From Hyphomicrobiales bacterium (GTDB lineage: Bacteria; Pseudomonadota; Alphaproteobacteria; Rhizobiales; Rhizobiaceae), in the NCBI GenBank assembly GCA_900473205.1, contig UCLB01000011.1, positions 1-64,000 of the forward strand: DNA of 64,000 nucleotides, given 5' to 3'. Every line of letters begins with the position of its first letter. The first letter of the stretch is position 1. Shown here piece after piece: positions 1 to 9,650 of the stretch. The position numbers were made by a program, and so were the translations under genes. A model generated the notes under the pieces. It saw nothing but the letters and a program-made list of their open reading frames with translations. It made no database searches and was not told the DNA's origin.

Positions 1-62
1 AGGACAGAGGGGGGTGAGCCGCACCCGCCACCGCCTACTGTCGCCCCCGGCTTCCGCAAAAA

Positions 63-467
63 TCAGCGCTCAGGCACAACCTCGCCATCTTCCTTGGTGA
101 AGCGACCGATGCTGCCATCGGCCAGAATATCCAGCACAAGTTCAGACGGGCGGCAGAGGCGCGCGCCCTTGTCCGTCACCACGATTGGCCGGTTCAGGAG
201 GATCGGATGCGTTTCGATGGCATCCAGCAAGGCATCGTCGCTCAAGCTCTCGTCCGAAAGGCCGAGCTCCGCATAGGGCGTGCCTTTTTCGCGCAGCAGA
301 CTGCGTAACGGCACGCCGATCTTTTCTGCAAGAGAGACGATCTCGACGCGCGATGGCGGCGTTTTCAGATATTCGATGATAACGGGTTCTTCGCCGGATT
401 GGCGGATCATGGCCAGCGTGTTGCGCGAGGTGCCGCAGGCCGGGTTATGATAGATCGTCACCGTCAT
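63..467 (-). CDS. arsC: ArsC-family arsenate reductase (glutaredoxin type)
   Basis: A 134-residue thioredoxin-fold protein close to the usual ArsC length (about 140). The catalytic cysteine is Cys11 in the N-terminal motif [11 protein letters not shown], typical of glutaredoxin-coupled arsenate reductases, which reduce arsenate to arsenite in the cytoplasm. Its ATG lies inside the end of truA, a 23-base overlap, so it is probably translated with the def-fmt-truA operon rather than with an ars operon; no arsR, arsB or acr3 gene is visible nearby. Family membership is clear. Arsenate as the true substrate is an inference, because ArsC/Spx-like proteins also include members with other roles. Confidence 0.9.
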   Translation of the reverse strand: MTVTIYHNPACGTSRNTLAMIRQSGEEPVIIEYLKTPPSRVEIVSLAEKIGVPLRSLLREKGTPYAELGLSDESLSDDALLDAIETHPILLNRPIVVTDKGARLCRPSELVLDILADGSIGRFTKEDGEVVPER

Positions 468-1251
468 TGTTCGTCTCCGTTCTCGGCTGCCGCTGCGGTA
501 TCACATCGGGATAATCGACCTGCATGAAGTATAGCCCATCCGGTGGCGCGACAGGGCCGCAGGCCTTGCGGTCACGCGCCTCCAGCGCTGCCTTCACATC
601 ACCAACCGTCATGCCGCCATCACCGGCCAGTTTCAGAGTGCCGGCAAAGGAGCGGATCTGATTGTGCAGAAAGCTTTGCGCCGTCGCGCGGATCTCGATC
701 AGATCGCCGTCGCGCGTCACATCCAGCCGGTCGAGCGTTCTGACAGGGCTGTTGGCCTGGCAGTGCACGGAGCGGAAAGTGGTGAAATCATGCCGACCGA
801 CCAGCATCTGGGCTGCAGCATGCATGGTCTCATGATCGAGGTCTTTCGACACCCACCAAGCCCGCTTGTGCTCCAGCGCCAGCCGGGATTTGCGGCAGAT
901 GATGCGGTATAGATAGTGGCGGCGCAGCGCCGAAAAGCGGGCGTCGAAATCTTCTGTGACGGCATCGACATCCAGAACCGAAACGGCCTCTCCGGCCATG
1001 GCCAGATGGGCATTCAACGCATTGCGTAGCTTGTACGGCTCCCAGGAACGGGTGAGATCGACATGCACGACCTGCCCCTTGGCGTGAACGCCGGAGTCCG
1101 TGCGGCCTGCGCCACGAAAGCTGACCATCTCCTTGGTCAGCGACAGCACGGCTGCTTCCAGCGCGCCTTGCACGGATGGACCATTGGTCTGCCGCTGCCA
1201 GCCGAAATAGGGGGAACCGTCATATTCGACGGTCATGCGGAAGCGTGGCAT
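445..1251 (-). CDS. truA: tRNA pseudouridine(38-40) synthase TruA
   Basis: Cytoplasmic enzyme that isomerises uridines 38-40 in the anticodon stem of many tRNAs. The 268-residue length fits TruA. The catalytic aspartate is Asp52 in [11 protein letters not shown], and the N-terminal segment with the [12 protein letters not shown] motif is characteristic. The start codon shares one base with the fmt stop (TGATG arrangement), so translational coupling with fmt is likely. It is third in the def-fmt-truA-arsC operon. The last 30 residues, after DYPDVIP, are hydrophilic and probably unstructured. Confidence 0.97.
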   Translation of the reverse strand: MPRFRMTVEYDGSPYFGWQRQTNGPSVQGALEAAVLSLTKEMVSFRGAGRTDSGVHAKGQVVHVDLTRSWEPYKLRNALNAHLAMAGEAVSVLDVDAVTEDFDARFSALRRHYLYRIICRKSRLALEHKRAWWVSKDLDHETMHAAAQMLVGRHDFTTFRSVHCQANSPVRTLDRLDVTRDGDLIEIRATAQSFLHNQIRSFAGTLKLAGDGGMTVGDVKAALEARDRKACGPVAPPDGLYFMQVDYPDVIPQRQPRTETNNDGDDLS

Positions 1252-2186
1252 CAGCCGAGCCTCGTGCCGACAGCAACGGGCGTGCCGCGCAGGAAGTCTG
1301 CGGCCAGCATCGGCTTACCACCCGCTTTTTGCAGACGCACCAGCCGCACAGCACCGCTACCGCAAGCGATCGTCAGGGCATCGTCCAGAACGGAGCCTGC
1401 CTCGCCCATGCCGCTTGCCAGTTCAGTTTCCAGAACCTTCACCCGCTCGGCCTTGCCGCCGATGTCCATTTCAAACCAAGCGCCGGGAAAGGGCGAGAGG
1501 CCGCGAATGTGATTGTGCACATCCTGGCTGGACCAGGAGAAATTGATACGGGTCTCGGCCTTGTCGATCTTGGCGGCGTAGAGAACGCCCTCTTCCGCCT
1601 GCGGTGTCAGCGGCAGATCGCGATCTTCCAGCTTCAGCATGGCCTCGCGCATCAACCGCGCACCCGCCAGCATCAGGCTGTCATGCAATTCGCCAGCGGT
1701 CATGTTCGGGCCAATGTCAACTTTTGCCGTTAGCGCAACGGGGCCGGTGTCCAGCCCCTTTTCCATCTGCATCACCATCATGCCGGTTTCGGTATCGCCA
1801 GCCATAATCGCGCGCTGAATGGGGGCCGCACCGCGCCAGCGCGGCAAGAGCGAAGCATGGCCGTTGTAGCAGCCAAGGTCTGTGCCGTTCAAAATGGCTT
1901 CTGGCAGCAGCAGACCATAGGCGACGACGACGGCCACGTCAGCATTGAACGCCTTGAATTCCGCCCTGTCTTCTTCCGCCTTGAAATTCAGCGGCGTCAG
2001 AACGGGAATACCGAGCAGTTCAGCGGCCTGATGTACGGGCGATTTCTGGAGATCGAGCCCGCGGCGACCACCGGGCCGTGGCGGCTGCGTATAGACAGCG
2101 GCGATCTGATGGCCCGCATCGACCAGCGCGCGCAGGGTGGGAACGGAAAATTCCGGTGTTCCCATGAAAATAATGCGCAATGCCAT
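1251..2186 (-). CDS. fmt: methionyl-tRNA formyltransferase
   Basis: Formylates Met-tRNA(fMet) with 10-formyl-THF for translation initiation. It has 311 residues, the normal length. The N-terminal Rossmann-like start reads MGTPEFSVP, and the active-site segment [13 protein letters not shown] carries the conserved Asn and His. The C-terminal OB-like domain begins around residue 205. It lies 52 bases downstream of def, the usual partner that later removes the formyl group, and overlaps truA by one base. Def and Fmt together form the formylation cycle, so shared expression makes sense. Confidence 0.97.
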   Translation of the reverse strand: MALRIIFMGTPEFSVPTLRALVDAGHQIAAVYTQPPRPGGRRGLDLQKSPVHQAAELLGIPVLTPLNFKAEEDRAEFKAFNADVAVVVAYGLLLPEAILNGTDLGCYNGHASLLPRWRGAAPIQRAIMAGDTETGMMVMQMEKGLDTGPVALTAKVDIGPNMTAGELHDSLMLAGARLMREAMLKLEDRDLPLTPQAEEGVLYAAKIDKAETRINFSWSSQDVHNHIRGLSPFPGAWFEMDIGGKAERVKVLETELASGMGEAGSVLDDALTIACGSGAVRLVRLQKAGGKPMLAADFLRGTPVAVGTRLG

Positions 2187-2238
2187 GCTCGCCCCCTGCC
2201 CTCAAAGACCTGATTTGCCGACCGCCAGGTCAGGAAAA

Positions 2239-2751
2239 TCAGACCTTTGCGCGGGCCGCCTTGGTGAATTTCTTGATGACCATATCCCGTTTCAGGCGGG
2301 AAATGTGGTCGATGAACAGAACACCGTTCAGATGGTCGATTTCATGTTGCAAGCAGGTGGCCAGAAGCCCATCGGCCTCTACCGTCTGCTTTTTGCCGTC
2401 GCGGTCGATATAGCCAACCGTCAGTGCCGCCGGACGTTCCACCTCGGCATAATAATCCGGAATGGAAAGACAGCCCTCCTCATAGGTCGAAACATCTTCC
2501 GACACTGTGAGGATTTCCGGGTTGATGAAAACGACCGGCTTGCGGTCTTCATCTTCGCGCGAGATATCGATGACCAGCATGCGGCGCGGCACGCCGATCT
2601 GGATGGCGGCAAGGCCGATGCCCGGCGCATCATACATGGTTTCCAGCATATCATCGGCAAGACGCACGATCTCGGCATCCACCCGTTCGATAGGCTTGGA
2701 TTGCTGGCGCAACAACGGATCAGGCAAAATAATAAGCGGTTTGATGGTCAT
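2239..2751 (-). CDS. def: peptide deformylase
   Basis: Metalloenzyme that removes the N-formyl group from nascent proteins. All three family motifs are present in 170 residues: [10 protein letters not shown] (motif 1), EGCLSIP with the metal-binding Cys (motif 2), and QHEIDHLNG with the two metal-binding His and the catalytic Glu (motif 3). It is the first gene of the def-fmt-truA-arsC operon and is divergent from rmuC, so the roughly 150 bases between the two starts should hold promoters for both directions. Confidence 0.97.
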   Translation of the reverse strand: MTIKPLIILPDPLLRQQSKPIERVDAEIVRLADDMLETMYDAPGIGLAAIQIGVPRRMLVIDISREDEDRKPVVFINPEILTVSEDVSTYEEGCLSIPDYYAEVERPAALTVGYIDRDGKKQTVEADGLLATCLQHEIDHLNGVLFIDHISRLKRDMVIKKFTKAARAKV

Positions 2752-2900
2752 GGCTTCCCATAACGCATCTCATCTTTGGAGGAAACAAAAAATAAAGGCC
2801 CGGAATAAGGTCTGTTTCAGCGATCCCTAGGACTCAATTAGGCCCCAGAAATGTTCTCGGTTTGATCTTACGAATCACGAGAAATCTGGTAGATTTGCGC

Positions 2901-4097
2901 ATGAACATCGATCTCACTGCCCTTGGTACGACAGCTTTCAGTCTCGGCGACCTGCATATATCGGTCGGCGCTTTGCTCGGCATCATCGTCGCAGGCTGTC
3001 TAGTGGCTGCCGCCTTCGTCTGGCGCAGACCGCCTGCCGTCGATCAGTCACGTGATGAAATCACCGAACTGCTCAGAACCCAGTCGGAGCTGCATGGCCG
3101 CATCGCCGCCATGACGGAAAGCCTCAGCGCCCGCCAGAACGAGATGAGCCAGACGCTGAACGACCGGCTGGACGGCATGTCACAGCGCATCGGCACGACG
3201 CTGACGGAGCAGACCCGCTCGACCCACGAAAATCTCAGCAAGTTGCAGGAGCGCTTGGCCGTCATCGATGCCGCGCAGGGCAATATTCAGGATCTGGCCA
3301 AGGACGTCATCGGCCTGCAGGCCATCCTCAACAACAAGCAGACGCGCGGTGCCTTCGGGCAGGCGCGCATGGAAGCCCTGATTGCCGACGCCCTGCCCTC
3401 CGGTTCCTACCAATTGCAACCGACGCTTTCGAACGGCTTCCGGCCCGATTGCACGATCAAGATGCCCAACAATGCGCCGCCTCTGGTCATCGATGCCAAG
3501 TTTCCGCTGGAAGCATGGAACGCCCTGAAGGCGGAAGAGGGGGCCGACGGCAAACGCGCCGCCACCCAGCAGTTCCGCCGCGATATGGAAGTCCATATTC
3601 GCGATGTGGCCGACAAATATCTCATTTCAGGCGAAACGCAGGATACGGCTTTCATCTTCGTACCCTCGGAATCGATCTTTGCCGATATTCACCAGCATTT
3701 CGAAAATCTGGTGCAGCGCGCCCACCGCTCGCGCGTGGTCATCGTCTCGCCATCGCTGCTGATGCTGTCGGTGCAGGTCATCCAGTCGGTGCTGAAAGAC
3801 CAGCGCATGCGCGAACAGGCGCATCTCATTCAGGGCGAGGTCGCGATGCTGATGGATGATGTGCGGCGTCTGGATGAGAGGACCCGCAAATTGCAGGCGC
3901 ATTTCGGGCTGGTGCAGAAGGATGTGGACATGATGCTGACCTCGTCCGACAAGGTGCTGGCGCGCGGTATCAAGATCGAAAGCCTCGATTTCGCGCCATC
4001 GCAAAAGGAAATCGCCCATCTGGAAGCCGAGCAGTTGCGGCGTATCGCGGATGTGCGCGCTGGCACTGCCAAGCTGAGGGTGGTTGACGACGAGTGA
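2901..4097 (+). CDS. rmuC: DNA recombination protein RmuC homologue
   Basis: RmuC-family protein, implicated in E. coli in limiting inversion at short inverted repeats; its biochemical function is unproven. An N-terminal membrane segment (about residues 20-40, VGALLGIIVAGCLVAAAFVW) is followed by a long coiled-coil-like helical region and then a PD-(D/E)XK-like domain with the VIDAKFPLEAW motif. The ATG at 2901 is chosen over an in-frame TTG at 2862, giving 398 residues. No strong ribosome binding site is visible for either start. It is divergent from def, and its stop is 49 bases before the rbsK start. Confidence 0.93.
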   Translation: MNIDLTALGTTAFSLGDLHISVGALLGIIVAGCLVAAAFVWRRPPAVDQSRDEITELLRTQSELHGRIAAMTESLSARQNEMSQTLNDRLDGMSQRIGTTLTEQTRSTHENLSKLQERLAVIDAAQGNIQDLAKDVIGLQAILNNKQTRGAFGQARMEALIADALPSGSYQLQPTLSNGFRPDCTIKMPNNAPPLVIDAKFPLEAWNALKAEEGADGKRAATQQFRRDMEVHIRDVADKYLISGETQDTAFIFVPSESIFADIHQHFENLVQRAHRSRVVIVSPSLLMLSVQVIQSVLKDQRMREQAHLIQGEVAMLMDDVRRLDERTRKLQAHFGLVQKDVDMMLTSSDKVLARGIKIESLDFAPSQKEIAHLEAEQLRRIADVRAGTAKLRVVDDE

Positions 4098-4146
4098 TCC
4101 ACTCGGCAAAGTCGCCTTCTTTTTCGTCCCTTATGGAATGACCCGC

Positions 4147-5046
4147 ATGATCACAGTTTTCGGCTCCATCAACATGGACCTCGTTGCCATTTCCGACCGC
4201 CTGCCAAAGCCGGGTGAGACGGTGACTGGCAAGACATTTTCGACCGCAGCCGGTGGCAAGGGCGCCAATCAGGCGCTGGCGGCACGGCGCGCGGGTGCAG
4301 AGGTGAAAATGGCGGGCGCCGTTGGCGACGATAGTTTCGCTGCGCCTGCCCTGACCCTGCTGCGTGATGCAAGGGCGGACCTGTCACTGGTCAAGACCGT
4401 TGCCGTCCCCACCGGCACCGCCGTCATCCTGATTGGCGAGGGCGGTGAAAACATGATTTCGGTCATCCCCGCCGCCAATGGCGAAGTCTCGGAAGCCGAT
4501 GCGGAACGTGCCGTCTCCGAAATGGCAGCGGGCGATATTCTGATGTTGCAGTTCGAGGTTCCCGCCGAAGCCATCGAAGCCGCGCTGAAAGCCGCCAAGG
4601 CAAAGCGCGTGACAACGCTCATCAACACCGCGCCGCTGACATCTGAAGCGCAGCGCCTGTCGCGGATGGCGGATGTCGTCATTGCCAACGAAACGGAATT
4701 CGAACTGCTGATCGGCAAAAACGGCCTCTCCGCTGATCAGCGCGAGAATGAACTGGCCGCCCTGCATGACGAAACTGGCCAGACGCTGATCGTCACGCTA
4801 GGCGCAGAGGGCGTGATCGCCATTCGCAATGGCAAGCTCGTGAAGGCCAAGGGACTGAAGATCGAGCCGGTCGATACGGTCGGTGCGGGTGATACGTTCT
4901 GCGGCTATCTGGCCGCGAGCCTCGATGCCGGTCTCGATTTCGAGGCAGCGCTTCGCCGCGCTGCCGTTGCCGGTTCGCTGGCCTGCACAAAGCCCGGCGC
5001 ACAGCCATCCATTCCCGTCGCATCTGAGGTGGATGCGAAAATCTGA
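4147..5046 (+). CDS. rbsK: ribokinase (PfkB family carbohydrate kinase)
   Basis: PfkB-family kinase, most similar in layout to ribokinase, which makes ribose 5-phosphate. It begins MITVFGSINMDL, has the first PfkB signature GGKGANQALAARRAG near residue 38, and the C-terminal signature DTVGAGDTFCGY with the catalytic Asp. The start at 4147 has GGAA about 9 bases upstream; an in-frame ATG at 4138 and TTG at 4084 are alternatives. No ribose ABC transporter is adjacent, so it may act on ribose from the nucleoside salvage operon near the right end of the window; that link is inference. Confidence 0.88.
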   Translation: MITVFGSINMDLVAISDRLPKPGETVTGKTFSTAAGGKGANQALAARRAGAEVKMAGAVGDDSFAAPALTLLRDARADLSLVKTVAVPTGTAVILIGEGGENMISVIPAANGEVSEADAERAVSEMAAGDILMLQFEVPAEAIEAALKAAKAKRVTTLINTAPLTSEAQRLSRMADVVIANETEFELLIGKNGLSADQRENELAALHDETGQTLIVTLGAEGVIAIRNGKLVKAKGLKIEPVDTVGAGDTFCGYLAASLDAGLDFEAALRRAAVAGSLACTKPGAQPSIPVASEVDAKI

Positions 5047-5049
5047 CAA

Positions 5050-5748
5050 TCAGGTCCGGATGAAGGTGAGATAGGCGGAGCTGCGACCCTCGCGCTTCGC
5101 CTTGTTCTCGTAACGCGTGCCCGGCCAATTGGCGAATGGTGTGGTCCAGTCGGCAGACACCTGCGCCGTCCATTCGAAACCGCCATGGGCGGCGCAATGC
5201 TGCAGCGTCCAGTTGATGTAGGTGTCAATATCGGAGGCGAAGCAGAATTTTCCGCCGGGCTTCAGCACCCGGTAAAACCGCGCCAGATTGACGTCAGACA
5301 CGAAACGGCGCTTCCAATGCTTCTTCTTTGGCCATGGATCGGGATAGAGCAGATCGATATGGTCGATGCACGCATCCGGTAGCCAATCCAATAGCTGCGT
5401 CGCGTCGTCGTCATAGAGGCGGATGTTCATCAGCTCGCGCTCTTTCACGCTGCCGAGAAGCTTTGCCATGGAATTGACGAAGGGCTCGACGCCGATGAAA
5501 CCGGTATCAGGATTTTCAGAGGCGCGGTGAATGAGGTGTTCACCACCACCAAAGCCGATTTCGAGGCGAATGGATTTCACATCGGCGGGAAAAAGCGCCG
5601 CAAGATTTTTAGGCGGCTGCGTCGCAAGGTCCACCTTCAGCAAAGGCAGAAGGTTCTCGATCGTATCGACCTGCTGGTTGCGCAGCGGCTTGCCTTTACG
5701 CCGGCCAAAAAACGCTTCCGTTGCGCGTGAACGCCGCTCTTCCGTCAT
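5050..5748 (-). CDS. trmB: tRNA (guanine-N7-)-methyltransferase
   Basis: SAM-dependent enzyme that methylates G46 of tRNA. The 232 residues contain the SAM-binding motif [15 protein letters not shown] near residue 62 and the TrmB signature [18 protein letters not shown]. It lies 107 bases downstream of metK on the same strand, next to the enzyme that makes its methyl donor. It converges with rbsK, only 3 bases separating the two stops, and no terminator fits in the gap. Confidence 0.96.
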   Translation of the reverse strand: MTEERRSRATEAFFGRRKGKPLRNQQVDTIENLLPLLKVDLATQPPKNLAALFPADVKSIRLEIGFGGGEHLIHRASENPDTGFIGVEPFVNSMAKLLGSVKERELMNIRLYDDDATQLLDWLPDACIDHIDLLYPDPWPKKKHWKRRFVSDVNLARFYRVLKPGGKFCFASDIDTYINWTLQHCAAHGGFEWTAQVSADWTTPFANWPGTRYENKAKREGRSSAYLTFIRT

Positions 5749-5855
5749 GTCAACACTCTCAGCAAATGGATAACCCGCACCGCGCCTGTTTATGGCGCTG
5801 TGCGGGTTTCAAAACCTTCAGACCGTATCTCTCAATCAACGGCGATTGACAAGCC

Positions 5856-7121
5856 TTATGCGGCTTTCAATGCATCCTTGAGCGGCTTGACCAGATCCAG
5901 CTTCTCCCAGGAGAAGGAACCGTCGCGACCGGCCTTGCGACCGAAATGGCCGTAGGACGAGGTCTTGGCATAGATCGGCTTGTTGAGGTCGAGATGGCGA
6001 CGGATGCCCGATGGCGAGAGGTCCATGACCTTGCGGATCGCGGCTTCGACTTCGTCTTCGCTGAGCTTGCCGGTCTGGTGCAGATCGACATAGACCGACA
6101 GCGGCTGGGCCACGCCGATGGCGTAGGACAGCTGGATGGTGCAACGTTCTGCAAGACCAGCAGCCACGACGTTCTTTGCGAGATAGCGGGCAGCATAGGC
6201 AGCCGAACGGTCGACCTTGGTCGTGTCCTTGCCGGAGAATGCACCACCGCCGTGTGGGGCTGCACCGCCGTAAGTGTCGACGATGATCTTGCGGCCCGTC
6301 AGACCCGCATCACCATCAGGACCACCAATCACGAACTTGCCGGTCGGGTTGATGTACCACTGGCAATCATTGGCGATCTTGAGGTCGCCCAGCGCTTCGC
6401 GGATATAGGGCTCCACGACTTCGCGGACCTTCTTCGAATCCCAGCTTGCATCGAGATGCTGCGTGGAAAGGACGATGGAAACGGCTTCGGATGCCTTGCC
6501 ATCGACGTAGCGCACAGTCACCTGGCTCTTCGCATCAGGGCCAAGCTTTGCAGCTTCGCCTTCGCCGCTTTTGCGGGCAGTGGCCAGAAGCTGGAGAATG
6601 CGGTGCGAATAATAGATCGGGGCCGGCATCAGGTCCGGCGTTTCCTTGCAGGCGTAACCGAACATAATGCCTTGGTCGCCAGCGCCTTCGTCACCCTGCT
6701 TGTCGGAAGCATTGTCCACGCCCTGCGCGATGTCGGCAGACTGCGGGTGCAAAAGCACGTCGATCTTGGCCGTCTTCCAATGGAAGCCGTCCTGCTCGTA
6801 GCCGATGTCACGAATGGCCTTGCGCGCCGCAGCCTTGAACTTGGCCGGGTTGATGACCGGATGGCCGCTCGCGTCCTTCAGGACGTGGCCTTCCTTGTCC
6901 TTCTTCAACAGCGTGTCGGGAACGCGGACTTCGCCAGCGATGATGACGCGATTGGTCGTGGCAAGCGTTTCGCAAGCAATGCGCACAGTCCACGGATCGA
7001 CGCCGGTCTTTGCGGCTTCACGATAGATGAGATCAACGATTTCATCGGAAATGCGGTCACACACCTTGTCAGGGTGACCTTCAGCAACAGACTCGCTGGT
7101 GAACAGGTAATTAGCGCGCAT
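5856..7121 (-). CDS. metK: S-adenosylmethionine synthetase
   Basis: Makes S-adenosylmethionine from methionine and ATP in the cytoplasm. It has 421 residues, slightly longer than the E. coli enzyme (384), as is common in Rhizobiales. Signatures include [17 protein letters not shown] near the N-terminus, [13 protein letters not shown] and [19 protein letters not shown]. The ribosome binding site GAGGGG lies 8-9 bases before the ATG. A terminator for the upstream phrR gene stands about 120 bases before metK, so metK probably has its own promoter. I saw no SAM riboswitch fold in that leader. Confidence 0.97.
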   Translation of the reverse strand: MRANYLFTSESVAEGHPDKVCDRISDEIVDLIYREAAKTGVDPWTVRIACETLATTNRVIIAGEVRVPDTLLKKDKEGHVLKDASGHPVINPAKFKAAARKAIRDIGYEQDGFHWKTAKIDVLLHPQSADIAQGVDNASDKQGDEGAGDQGIMFGYACKETPDLMPAPIYYSHRILQLLATARKSGEGEAAKLGPDAKSQVTVRYVDGKASEAVSIVLSTQHLDASWDSKKVREVVEPYIREALGDLKIANDCQWYINPTGKFVIGGPDGDAGLTGRKIIVDTYGGAAPHGGGAFSGKDTTKVDRSAAYAARYLAKNVVAAGLAERCTIQLSYAIGVAQPLSVYVDLHQTGKLSEDEVEAAIRKVMDLSPSGIRRHLDLNKPIYAKTSSYGHFGRKAGRDGSFSWEKLDLVKPLKDALKAA

Positions 7122-7239
7122 GCGGGATTCCCCTCAAAGAAGTGTCTTCCGGTTTGTTAGTCAGTTTGGTCGAAAAAAACAAGGACACAACGACATAAAT
7201 ATATCTTTATATGAGAATTCCTAACTCATGCTTACCCAA

Positions 7240-7264
7240 TAAAAAACGGCCCCGAAGGGCCGTT
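7240..7264 (-). terminator. Rho-independent terminator of phrR
   Basis: Read on the minus strand, an 8-bp perfect stem AACGGCCC / GGGCCGTT with a 4-base loop is followed by a T-rich run. It sits about 30 bases after the phrR stop and separates phrR from metK. Confidence 0.88.
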
Positions 7265-7295
7265 GTAGTCGTCCGACTGTTTTAAAGCCGTGAAA

Positions 7296-7715
7296 TTACT
7301 CGGCGTCGCCTTCGGCGGCCAGCGCCTTGACCAGATCGACGATGCGGCGGCGAACCTTGGGATCGTTGATCTTCACGAAGGCGCGGTTCAATTGCAGGCC
7401 TTCGGAGGAAGACAGGAAGTCGACCACATAGTTGGAGCTGGTCGCTTCGGCCATGCCGGTTGGGTTGACAGCCTGGTCACCCGGCGCATCTTCGAAGAAG
7501 AAGGAAACCGGAACGTTCAGAATGCCGGAAATGTTCTGCAGGCGGCTGGCGCCAACGCGGTTCGTTCCCTTTTCATACTTCTGAATCTGCTGGAAGGTGA
7601 TGCCAAGGCTCTCACCCAGCTTTTCCTGGCTCATGCCCAGCATGGTGCGGCGGAGGCGGATGCGGCTCCCGACATGAATGTCAATCGGGTTCGGCTTCTT
7701 CTTGTTCTCTGTCAT
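7296..7715 (-). CDS. phrR: XRE-family transcriptional regulator, PhrR-like
   Basis: A 139-residue DNA-binding protein with a Cro/C1-type helix-turn-helix at about residues 16-70 (MSQEKLGESLGITFQQIQKY). The C-terminal half is a short acidic/helical region. In Sinorhizobium the low-pH-inducible regulator gene phrR lies beside actA, the lnt homologue; the same neighbour here (lnt, upstream on the same strand) supports the name. Targets cannot be read from sequence. The 145-base gap after lnt's stop is AT-rich and may carry its own promoter. A strong terminator follows the gene. Confidence 0.85.
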   Translation of the reverse strand: MTENKKKPNPIDIHVGSRIRLRRTMLGMSQEKLGESLGITFQQIQKYEKGTNRVGASRLQNISGILNVPVSFFFEDAPGDQAVNPTGMAEATSSNYVVDFLSSSEGLQLNRAFVKINDPKVRRRIVDLVKALAAEGDAE

Positions 7716-7860
7716 TGTTATGGTCCTGACATTCAGTCTATTCGGGGTTATCGACTACACACCTGTGCAAATCCTGAACTGTAGGATTGTCGCAACACGG
7801 AATATATCATGTGCGTTGTGCAACCTAACAAGTTCACTATGCAATTTTAGGGGTTTTTGG

Positions 7861-9450
7861 TCAATTCTTCCGATTCATCAAACCAATCCTTGAAATGAAT
7901 GCGATGACGAGTAATAGACCAAAGAACAACCAAAAGTGCATTTGTCGCATATCTGTGGTCATCACGCCAGTAGCGTGACTACTTAAAGTAGAATCGATTA
8001 TTCCCTTTTGACCGTAGTCAAGACCTGCGACAATTCGCCCCAGAGGGTCTATGAAGGCCGAAATGCCGGTATTGGCCGCGCGAATCACCGGAACGCCGGT
8101 TTCGACCGCGCGGATTCTCGCCTGCTGAAAATGCTGATACGGGCCCGGCGTATTGCCGAACCAGCCATCATTGGTGACGTTGACGATGGCCGTCGAGGTG
8201 GCGATGTCGGACGGCACCTCGCCCGGAAAAATGATCTCGTAGCAGATGAAGGAATCGAGCTTTTTGCCCGATGGCAGGGTGATCGGCTCCCGCGTCACCG
8301 CCGGTGAAAAGCCGCCCGGCAGGCTGATCAGATTGTTGATACCAAAGTTGCGCAGCACATTCTCGAACGGAACATATTCACCGAAGGGTACGAGGTGCAC
8401 CTTGTCGGTGGCGCCGATGATCTGGCCCTGGCTATCGATGGCATAGACCGAATTATAATAGCGTGGCGCATGGCCCGCCCCCGCATCTTCCATCCGCACC
8501 GCGCCGGTCAACAGGATTTGCCCGTCTTCCAGCGTCTTGGCGATCTCTTCCAGCGCGTCGGGGTTCTGGGTCAGAATGAAGGGAACCGAGGTTTCCGGCC
8601 AGACGATGATGTCCGCGCGCTTCTGGCCTGCCGTCGGCGGCAAGGCAGACAGGCGCAGATGCTCCTTGAAGATTTCCGCGCGGTCCTCGTTCAGCATCTT
8701 GCGGGACTGGTCGATGCCCGGCTGCACGATCCGAACCGTCAGCGCATCATCGGCAACCGGCAACGGTTGCTGCAAGCGGTAAGCGCCGTAGCCGAGATGC
8801 GCCACCAGCATCAGCAGGGCGATGGACAGGCCCGTAAGCATGCCTTTCTTCGTTCCCAACAGCGCCGGGCTGGAAAAGATGAAGACGGCCACCATCGACA
8901 TGCCGAAAATGCCGATCAGGTTGGAGGTCTGCATCATCATCGGAATGGGCATCAGGCCGTAGCCTACCGTATTCCATGGAAAGCCGGTGAGAATGAAGCT
9001 GCGCAGCCATTCGATCAGGCCGAAGGATGCGGCCAGTGCGGCGATCCTGCCCCAGCCATCCGACCACAACAGGTTGGCCAGCATGACGGCAAGGCCGTAA
9101 AATATGGCAAGGCAGGCGGGAAGACCGAGAATGGCGAGCGGCAGGGCCCAGGCGAACTCATCCGCCTCCAGCAGCAGCGCATTGCCCAGCCACCACAGGC
9201 CAGCCACGAAATAGCCGAGGCCGAACAGCCAGCCGATGACGAAGGTTTTCCAGCCACGAGACCAGACGCCGCCCTCGGGACTGCCCGTGGTGCCGTCGAT
9301 CAACCAGACCAGCAGCGTGAAAGAGATGAACAGTGCCGCAAAGAAGCCGAAGGGCGGAAAGGCAAGCGCACCCACGGCACCGGCAAGAATGGCGGTGATT
9401 GTGCGGCCAAAACCACTGCTCAACATGATCTTGCCCGCCAGCCGCTCCAT
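7861..9450 (-). CDS. lnt: apolipoprotein N-acyltransferase
   Basis: Inner-membrane enzyme adding the third acyl chain to lipoproteins. The 529 residues comprise an N-terminal membrane domain with about six helices up to residue 225, a periplasmic nitrilase-type domain, and a C-terminal helix. The catalytic triad is visible as Glu286 (WPETSVPF), Lys350 (DKVHLVPFGEYVPF) and Cys403 (ICYEIIFP). In Sinorhizobium this gene is actA, required for acid tolerance. It lies downstream of corC, but two terminator-like hairpins in the gap suggest separate control. Confidence 0.96.
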   Translation of the reverse strand: MERLAGKIMLSSGFGRTITAILAGAVGALAFPPFGFFAALFISFTLLVWLIDGTTGSPEGGVWSRGWKTFVIGWLFGLGYFVAGLWWLGNALLLEADEFAWALPLAILGLPACLAIFYGLAVMLANLLWSDGWGRIAALAASFGLIEWLRSFILTGFPWNTVGYGLMPIPMMMQTSNLIGIFGMSMVAVFIFSSPALLGTKKGMLTGLSIALLMLVAHLGYGAYRLQQPLPVADDALTVRIVQPGIDQSRKMLNEDRAEIFKEHLRLSALPPTAGQKRADIIVWPETSVPFILTQNPDALEEIAKTLEDGQILLTGAVRMEDAGAGHAPRYYNSVYAIDSQGQIIGATDKVHLVPFGEYVPFENVLRNFGINNLISLPGGFSPAVTREPITLPSGKKLDSFICYEIIFPGEVPSDIATSTAIVNVTNDGWFGNTPGPYQHFQQARIRAVETGVPVIRAANTGISAFIDPLGRIVAGLDYGQKGIIDSTLSSHATGVMTTDMRQMHFWLFFGLLLVIAFISRIGLMNRKN

Positions 9451-9529
9451 GCAGTCTCCACCTTGTTAAGGCACCGTCCGACACAAGATACACGGGAGGC
9501 GACACCGTCTGCTTAACGGGACTTACTGT

Positions 9530-9580
9530 AAAAAAAAGCGCGCGTCCACAGGCTCCACTTCGCCTGTTCGACAGACGCGC
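9530..9580 (-). terminator. second terminator-like hairpin between corC and lnt
   Basis: On the minus strand an outer stem GCGCGTC / GACGCGC and an inner stem ACAGGC / GCCTGT are followed directly by a long T run. This is a strong intrinsic terminator shape lying 70 bases beyond the corC stop, after the hairpin at 9596-9626. Confidence 0.8.
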
Positions 9581-9595
9581 ACCGCCCCGAAACAG

Positions 9596-9626
9596 AAAGG
9601 CCGCAGAACGAACAGTCCGCGGCCTT
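9596..9626 (-). terminator. terminator of corC
   Basis: An 8-bp stem AAGGCCGC / GCGGCCTT with a 14-base loop, followed on the minus strand by TTTCTGTTT, begins about 25 bases after the corC stop. Confidence 0.75.
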
Positions 9627-9650
9627 CAATCTGAAATCATTGCCTTAAAT

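Noticed and set aside
7122-7245. SAM riboswitch ahead of metK
   Set aside because: I looked for SAM-II and SAM/SAH-type conserved blocks in the minus-strand leader and saw none; only the phrR terminator is clear.
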